Origin: Tanypteryx hageni
Lineage: Eukaryota; Arthropoda; Insecta; Odonata; Petaluridae
Reading direction: 5' to 3'
Assembly: GCA_028673005.1 (NCBI GenBank)
Contig: CM054114.1
Span: 125,269,307-125,333,306, forward strand
Length of the DNA: 64,000 bases
Below, piece by piece: positions 58,555 through 64,000 of the stretch. The notes beneath the pieces are model-generated. The model ran no database searches and was not told where the DNA came from. It was given only the letters and a program-made list of their open reading frames with translations. How positions within the stretch are numbered: the first letter of the stretch is position 1; each line of letters begins with the position of its first letter. The position numbers were made by a program, and so were the translations under genes.

Positions 58555-60338
58555 GTAAGTACATTTTTATCATTTTTAATAGATTATTTTTCATGCTAAA
58601 CGTTCGTCCCGACTGACACGCATTTACGTATCATTTCGTTGTTTTATTTATTTAGAAGAATTCTCTCGACGATTTATGTGGCGTAATTTGAAGAAAATTC
58701 AGCCGTTTTAATAACATTTAGGGTGCAATATTTTCGTATAATTACAAGGTCGAACAATCTCATCGAAACAGTGGGCACGTTTATAACGGGGCACTGCTTT
58801 CATTTCAGGTACCCCATTAAATGTATTGTGAACCAAAGTTTTAGTTCCACCAATAGCTGGAAACGCCTTTCGATCGCACCAAACTTCCGGTAAATCTTAA
58901 CAGAAGCTTTGTATCGCTAATAATCGTGTTAGTGCCAATGAGCTTGATGAAAATTACTTAGATTTTGCATAGGGCAAAAACCTGGAAGGAAATTTAATTT
59001 TCAAAATATTTCAGTAATTTATTCATTGAATTATACTTCCTGCAAACCTTGGAGTGATTTTTCGGAGATAAATAAGCTCTCATTCATTAACCTAGATCAG
59101 CGTTTCCCAACCGGTGGTTTGCGTACCCAGAGGGGTTAGCGAGAAATATGTTTTAATGTCGTCTTTTTCACTATCTTGGTTCTACAATTCTTATCAATAT
59201 TTTAATTTCTTTTAAATTAGTTGCATGGTTTTATTTTCAATTTTTTCGTATACTTCAAGTATTATATTTGAATTTTTACAGGGTAACTAGAAACTGATGA
59301 CAATATCAGAGATTCTGATTTTATTCCAAACGTTTACATACTATGTGCTATATAAAACTTTTATTTTTCATGAATTAAGGTGAGAACGAAATTTAATATT
59401 ATAAATTCGTTAGACACCACGCATCGGTCAAAGTGTGGCGATATTCCGTAAAGATATCGCTAAGATGAGGTTATCGAAAGTGTTACCCAAAGGGAAAATG
59501 ACTCTTAGCAAATGATGAACTCCCAGTTGAGTTCCATCACCATGAAAACGCCTCAGAATCGGTGTTGCTTAAGTAATAACTTCCTCTTTTAATTCTTCAT
59601 TTTTAAATAACGCTCGGATATAAACGTAGTGGTAACAATATCAGTCATCCTTTCGGCGGCCAGATCATATAAAGTTACGGGCCAAATACCAAATCACCCT
59701 CAAAAGACATTAAAAGCCATTCTATTTTCCAAATAAAGGTTTCCTTTTGCATCGCGCTGGACAGCGTGCCGATATGCAACTTCAACTCTTACTACTGCCA
59801 AACCTGCGACAAGGTTCGACAGTGCCCCAGCGACAGGAACACGGACATAATGTTCGTGTGTCCCAAGAATCACCACTGCTATCTGATGGGAAGGTTCCTG
59901 TGCGCGTCAGACGAATGCTGGCAGTCTGAAGAGACCAGTTGGAAGTTCGACTGCCCGGGACAAGGAAGGCACGCAGACAGGACAGATTGCACCAAGAGTT
60001 TCACCTGCGTCCGCCACTACAACGGTTCGTATCTCAAGCTGAGGGAAGATTGTCCGGAAGGACTGCAGTTCGACGCCAGGGAAGGGACGTGCACGAAGCC
60101 CGAGGTCGCCAAATGTCACAGAGATCTGCTATATCTAGAGGCGGGAATGGCGCTGGCCGCGAGCGACGATTACGAATGCGGGGGAGTCGGAGTCTTTCCC
60201 GATCCGAACTCGAAAGAATATTTCCACATCTGCGAGATGGATGATTATGTCCTGAAGGAGAGGAAGCTCAAATGTCCTTTGGGCAAGGCGTTTAATGCCA
60301 TCCTGTCCAGGTGCGAAAGTACGTTAGGATTCATGTAG
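58507..60338 (+). CDS. Secreted peritrophin-type chitin-binding protein, two exons (58507-58554, 59739-60338)
   Basis: Exon 1 runs from an ATG in an ACAAAATGG context to a GTAAGT donor at 58555. Exon 2 starts after an AAATAAAG acceptor at 59739, in phase 0, and ends at a TAG at 60336-60338. The joined product has 215 residues. Residues 1 to about 25 form a signal peptide built from both exons, which supports the splice. Residues 29-76 are a cysteine-rich module (C29, 36, 39, 45, 57, 63, 71, 76). Residues 88-142 form a full type-2 chitin-binding domain (peritrophin-A, CBM14) with cysteines at 88, 100, 106, 121, 134 and 142 and aromatics Y110 and Y114. Residues 163-208 are a second such domain with only four cysteines (163, 181, 195, 208). 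In the family these domains bind chitin outside the cell, in cuticle or gut peritrophic matrix; which applies here cannot be told. An out-of-frame ATG at 58443 would make an upstream ORF ending at 58526 if transcribed. Recognition of the family is firm; the exact gene is not identified. Confidence 0.88.
58555..59738 (+). other. Intron of the chitin-binding protein gene
   Basis: A 1184-bp phase-0 intron with a GTAAGT donor and a CCAAATAAAG acceptor behind a short pyrimidine-rich stretch (TCTATTTTCC). It is AT-rich and carries a hAT-type repeat from about 59098. No further exon is seen inside it. Confidence 0.8.
59098..59282. mobile_element. hAT element end, copy 2, inside the intron
   Basis: CAGCGTTTCCCAACCGG, then GTGGTTTGCGTACCC, matches copy 1 at 22806 for about 180 bases. 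The right end was not located. It lies in the intron of the chitin-binding gene and carries no transposase sequence. Confidence 0.72.
59739..60338 (+). CDS. Exon 2 of the chitin-binding protein gene
   Basis: It encodes 199 residues in one open frame, from GTT (V17) to the TAG stop. It carries the end of the signal peptide, the cysteine-rich module and both chitin-binding domains. Codon use is richer in G and C than the surrounding AT-rich DNA, as expected for a real exon. A GTG at 59766 is in frame but would cut off the signal peptide, so the spliced start is preferred. Confidence 0.9.
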   Translation, partial: VSFCIALDSVPICNFNSYYCQTCDKVRQCPSDRNTDIMFVCPKNHHCYLMGRFLCASDECWQSEETSWKFDCPGQGRHADRTDCTKSFTCVRHYNGSYLKLREDCPEGLQFDAREGTCTKPEVAKCHRDLLYLEAGMALAASDDYECGGVGVFPDPNSKEYFHICEMDDYVLKERKLKCPLGKAFNAILSRCESTLGFM

Positions 60339-60355
60339 AAGCTAAGGGGTCGTAG

Positions 60356-60361
60356 AATAAA
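60356..60361 (+). terminator. AATAAA polyadenylation signal of the chitin-binding gene
   Basis: An exact AATAAA begins 18 bases after the stop codon and is followed within 40 bases by a T-rich, CTCT-rich stretch. This would give a very short 3' UTR. The position is seen directly; its use is inferred. Confidence 0.6.
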
Positions 60362-60369
60362 AAAGTATT

Positions 60370-61179
60370 TCTATCTCTCTCTCTTGTTACTTTAAAAAAC
60401 TCTCTCATCTCTAATGTGTCGGTACAGGTGGTTAATCACCCAAATACCTAACTTTGTCTAGAAATGCAGCAAATAATTCAATGGTTCTATAGTGACGACC
60501 GGCCGGCTTGCATTATCAGTTTGAAGAATGATGGTATGTTGGATATTTAAAAAAATTTATGGGTTTCCTTAAAAAAATATTGATTTCTAGTGTAAAAATT
60601 TGGGAAATAAAGTATTTTATCGATCAGCCATTTCTTATCATTAAAACGGATTTATAAGTGGTTTACAGTTCAACAATATCCTATTCACTACAAATAATCA
60701 ATCCAATAAAATTTATGAAAGCAATTTTCCCTATTCTTTGCTGGCTAACATCAAAGTCGCAAAAGCTCATTTACTGAAATTTAAACATTACTAGTTGTAC
60801 CCGCAAAAACTTTTGGAAAGTCGGTCAGAAATCTGCATGTTTAAAAATAATAATAACCAATTTCTCCTTCTAAAATTAGAAACAGATATTTTGAATGTCA
60901 TGTTTGTTTTTATAATTTATATGTGCAATTTTAATTGTCTCTCACATACGAAAAAGGTTACATTCCAGTATTGAAATAAAGAAAGATTTTTTCTTTTGGT
61001 CAATCGTTAAAAATGTCCGCGACCCACACGCGCTTTATTGAATAATAATAATCTTCAATTTATTAACGTTGCTATCAATTAAGTTTGACATTACTACAAC
61101 TATAATTTCGATGCTTCATAAACAGCGCGAAGTGGATAACGCAATTATTTTGGCTATTTGAAGGCTTAATAGACGCTAA
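60370..61179. other. AT-rich region past the chitin-binding gene
   Basis: No gene. At 60788, ACTAGTTGTACCCGCAAAAA resembles the ACTAG-type repeat ends seen elsewhere in the window. Confidence 0.3.
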
Positions 61180-61482
61180 AGGCCGATTCACACTTAATAA
61201 CACGGCAAAGACACGGGACGACAACGATACGATGGCTTCGGATTGTTGCGAGAAAACCAATGCATCTGTCCACACTAGGACTGCAACGACATGGCAACGA
61301 CACTACGCGCCACAGACACGACAGAGACAATGCTCAAAAAGAATCCTCGGCCTGTCGTGTCGTTGCCGTCCTAGTATGGACGGGTGCATTGGTTTTCTCG
61401 CTTACAGACGAACAGAGACTGGGTAATTGTCGTATCGTTGCCAGCCCGTGTCTTTGCCGTGTCGTTATGCGTGAATCAACCT
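61180..61482. mobile_element. PIF/Harbinger-like foldback element, 303 bp
   Basis: Left arm: AGGCCGATTCAC, ACGGCAAAGACACGGG, CAACGATACGA, AGAAAACCAATGCA and CTAGGAC. The right arm is the imperfect reverse complement of all of these, so each arm is about 135 bases. TAA flanks both ends (61177-61179 and 61483-61485), which fits the three-base TWA target of PIF/Harbinger transposases. No coding capacity. Confidence 0.78.
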
Positions 61483-61689
61483 TAACTCAATCGGAGGCAA
61501 CAATGTGGGTCGCCTTGGGAACACCCGGAAAGTACGAAAAAGCCATAAAATTTCGAAAAGAAATGCGTGTTTCTGAGAAATTACTCCGTGTAACATCAAA
61601 ACATTGCAATAATAAGATATTTTATAGTTTGAGCCGCCGAATAAAGCAAAAACGGAGAAAATCGGTCCATAATATACGTTTTTAATGAA

Positions 61690-61930
61690 TGAAAGAAATA
61701 AACCTTGCACCTTGAAAAATCAAAACTCCTGTGTAAACATATGGAAAAATATAATCGTTTCCCGGTGTCGAATCCGGGACACTTCCGTAAACGAAAATAG
61801 TTTTTCCGGGGTCTCCTAGTTTGCAGAAACAAAATGGCGATTACAGCATTTCTCTATTACAAATTGTTCAAAAGATAAAAGGGGAGACGGACAGACGGAC
61901 AGACATTGAGTAATTATATATAAAGGTAAT
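61690..61930 (+). repeat. TCGAACCCGGG-module repeat, copy 3 (diverged)
   Basis: TATGGAAAAATATAATCG, then GGTGTCGAATCCGGGAC, and later a GACGGACAGACGGACAGAC tail follow the same order as copies at 19.1 and 28.9 kb. Confidence 0.45.
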
Positions 61931-61934
61931 AAAC

Positions 61935-62400
61935 GAAAAATGTATTTTTTTAGGCTAGTATCAAGTTTGCCCAGCTTAGTTTTAGTTCCGTAATGAACAA
62001 TTGACACATTCGCTCGAAAAAGTTTTAGTTTTAAAGACAAATTATTACAATGATTTCACATCCCTGAAATTAAATGAATCCCAAAGCGTTATTCGATTGT
62101 TGTCATAAATATGTCGCAAGAGCCAACATCAAACAACATGCGTGGTTTTAGTTCAAATTTTAGCACATTCGCAAAGTCAAAAAATGAGAATTAAAAACAC
62201 GATCGATTAAAAAAAAATTATTTAATACAATCCTGAAGACTATTTTTGTTGACCTCGGCAACTCGAAAGCTATAATTTTTCTTCAAAACAGACTGGAAAA
62301 TTCCTCGATTTTACTGAGGTAAACAAAAATGATATCACTCTAAAATACTACTGACTTCTACGATGATATTACAAGAAAAACAGCAGTTATAGGTTGTCCA
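61935..62400. other. AT-rich region past the secreted precursor gene
   Basis: No gene or repeat end recognised. Confidence 0.3.
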
Positions 62401-62406
62401 TTTATT
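62401..62406 (-). terminator. Possible polyadenylation signal of the 62.7 kb gene
   Basis: TTTATT on the plus strand, AATAAA on the minus strand, about 255 bases past the stop codon of the secreted precursor-like gene. The hexamer is common by chance in AT-rich DNA. Confidence 0.3.
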
Positions 62407-62659
62407 AAGATTTTTATACAATTCTAAATTAAATGTTTATAGTGGAAAAATTTATCACATCTTTCGAATCGACTTCCTACATACAATTTGACCTTCATCT
62501 CTGAATTGAACTGATTACACACTTCCTTATTAACATTTCTTCAACTCTAATGCTCCAACGAAATAATACACAAGTTTACGCGAATGTAAGACTCCAAAAT
62601 CTTTCACCAATCCCAATAGCACAAGAGAAAAGTTCCAGACTTGGTGATCAGGGAAGGAT

Positions 62660-63235
62660 TTAGATGTTGAAGTAGCCGGGTTCAAACCTCTGCCGCACCG
62701 CCTCGCCTAAAACCACCTTCTTCCTCGCCATCTTGTGCACCACCTCTTCATCCCCATCAATCCCCCTCTCTTCCGGTGGCTCCTCACCGCCATAGTGCCT
62801 CACAGCTCTCGACCTCTTGTCCCAATCCAACCTGGACTTATGGCCGCCTTGGAAATAGAACAGGCCTCTGCGCGTGGCCTTGTCCCTCGACACCAATATA
62901 CCTTTCTCGTCCGTCTTAAAGGAAGAAAGGATATGCTGCGGTTCTTCCTCGTCGTCGTGGCGCCTCCAGTAGAACAGGTGCCGCGGTCCCACACCGCCCC
63001 TCTTAATTCTCTTAATCCTTTCGAGGGAGGGTGCCTTGTCGAACATGGGTATCAAAAGTCCGAATCCCGGGGAAAGCGTCGCACTCCGATCGTCATTTTT
63101 CTCGATTCGAGGTAGCTTAGCTGGCTGGCTGGTTGGCTTAGGGATGGCTTGGAAGGATCCGCCCTCATCCGAGGCGGCAAAAGCGGCAACGACGGCGAGA
63201 CAGCCGAAGATGAAACAGACTGTCAACCTGGCCAT
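62660..63235 (-). CDS. Secreted polybasic precursor-like protein, unrecognised
   Basis: A single open frame of 191 codons on the minus strand, ATG at 63235-63233 and TAA at 62662-62660. Residues 1-20 are a clear signal peptide (basic start, hydrophobic core, AFA-A cleavage context). After the signal there is no cysteine. Residues 22-72 are proline- and serine-containing; residues 73-79 hold two overlapping R-x-K-R sites typical of furin-like cleavage; further dibasic pairs lie at R91-R92, R122-R123, K140-R141 and K172-K173. Between them are short segments such as GGVGPRHLFYW and GLFYFQGGHK, and acidic stretches (DDEEEPQ, DGDEEVV). This layout fits a secreted precursor cut by prohormone convertases, but no repeated or amidated peptide is present and I do not recognise a known family. 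It could also be a cuticle or matrix protein. Clean start, signal peptide and GC-rich codons argue for a real gene. Confidence 0.75.
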   Translation of the reverse strand: MARLTVCFIFGCLAVVAAFAASDEGGSFQAIPKPTSQPAKLPRIEKNDDRSATLSPGFGLLIPMFDKAPSLERIKRIKRGGVGPRHLFYWRRHDDEEEPQHILSSFKTDEKGILVSRDKATRRGLFYFQGGHKSRLDWDKRSRAVRHYGGEEPPEERGIDGDEEVVHKMARKKVVLGEAVRQRFEPGYFNI

Positions 63236-64000
63236 TATCTGATATTGGAGATCAGCTGTTTACCAAGGAAACTGGTCTATACAAGCACAGGAACAGAATA
63301 ATTTCAGATGAACTAGCTGATGCCGATGCGAGGAAATCGGTTCAGGAACAAAGGTAGCCCAAGACGATTCCCAACTCGCCGGATGGTTTGCTCTCGCGAC
63401 GTGCTCTCGCGTGCGACTAGTAAGCGAATGAATCGCGCCTAGAAGACAGTTGTTACACTTGTATTTTACCACATCGAGCTTCCTAATCCGAAGTGTCGTT
63501 TCCTGTATGAATAATCCGCGGACGGCGCTCGCTTATCTAATCTGCAGCCGGGTGAATAGGCGTTCGCGACCTCTATCGAGAGTTCCATAACAGGTGAATG
63601 AGTAACTTTCAATGATGCGAGAACAATCGTATGGAAAATGCCGATGACTGTATTGCGCCTCCTTAATAGGGAATGTTTTTTTTTCTCTTCAATGAGTCAT
63701 TCGGAAGAGGGGCGGTTTGCCTGGTTTCGGAAAATCATTGCGGGTTATTGTGCGGGAGTATCTGCGAGCAATGAGAGACAGGTAAAGAGCGCGAAAAAAT
63801 ACTAAATTCCTGCGCCAAGTTTTGAAACACTTCTTGAGAAACTGGAAGATATTTGCGCTATGCACAAAGCTCCGCAACAGGAGTTTTCGCTTTAAAATAA
63901 AAGTTGTGCAACTTCGCATGGGCTCTCCCATATTCTAACGCTTACAGTTCATAGAACAGTATGAATGGTTACTATATAATTGTGCGGACAGCTTGGCGGT
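63236..64000. other. Upstream region of the 62.7 kb gene and right window edge
   Basis: GC-richer than most of the window up to about 63570. It should hold the 5' UTR and promoter of the minus-strand gene, but I could not place a convincing core promoter. Frames on the minus strand have no known domain. Confidence 0.3.

Noticed and set aside
59907..60244. Frames of 70 and 101 codons overlapping exon 2 of the chitin-binding gene
   Set aside because: They are in other frames of a well-supported exon with the cysteine pattern of a known family.
61260..61685. 141-codon plus-strand frame
   Set aside because: It runs through the arms of the PIF-like foldback element and its flank.
62735..63115. 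126-codon plus-strand frame opposite the secreted precursor gene
   Set aside because: It is the shadow of the minus-strand gene, with no signal peptide or domain.

Overview
This window reads as eukaryotic, arthropod DNA, most likely from an insect with a repeat-rich genome. The evidence is a spliced gene for a secreted chitin-binding (peritrophin-type) protein with GT-AG intron signals, remains of arthropod-type mobile elements (CR1/jockey-like non-LTR retrotransposons, hAT, FLYWCH-type MULE, piggyBac-like and PIF-like non-autonomous elements, tRNA-derived SINE-like repeats), long simple-sequence tracts, and no operon-like gene packing. The species cannot be named from the sequence.

Only two genes are well supported, both near the right end. 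A two-exon gene on the plus strand (58507-60338) encodes a 215-residue secreted protein: signal peptide, a cysteine-rich N-terminal module, one canonical type-2 chitin-binding domain and one reduced copy. A single-exon gene on the minus strand (62660-63235) encodes a 191-residue secreted, cysteine-free (after the signal peptide) polypeptide with several dibasic and furin-type sites; I do not recognise it. The two genes are convergent, about 2.3 kb apart, with transposon-derived sequence between them and inside the intron of the first.

The remaining ~58 kb is intergenic or possibly intronic. 1-15 kb: a decayed retrotransposon reverse transcriptase bracketed by an inverted repeat (1.9-3.1 kb), a 1.6 kb element with TGCCCGTCA ends (5.2-6.8 kb), a hAT non-autonomous element (11.2-11.6 kb) and the N-terminal half of a hAT transposase (13.7-15.1 kb). 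15-32 kb: very long purine tracts (16-17, 21-22, 30.6-31.7 kb), a 311-bp hAT MITE (20.0 kb), a hAT transposase C-terminus (22.8-23.6 kb), SINE-like repeats (27.5-29.5 kb) and a piggyBac-like MITE (29.6-30.1 kb). 32-47 kb: a second retrotransposon 3' end (33.2 kb), nested elements at 34.4-35.0 kb and a FLYWCH/MULE remnant (42.4-43.6 kb) that landed inside a foldback repeat. 47-53 kb: purine/pyrimidine tracts holding retrotransposon 3' ends, including an endonuclease-only relic with a threefold ~104-bp tandem repeat. 53-64 kb: foldback repeats, the two genes and a PIF-like foldback element.

The main unexpected structures are a dispersed foldback family (at least seven copies), one of which is split by the MULE; several nested transposon pairs that give relative insertion order; the paired cysteine loss in the last chitin-binding domain; and the unrecognised polybasic secreted precursor. 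No CRISPR array, functional tRNA or rRNA gene was seen.
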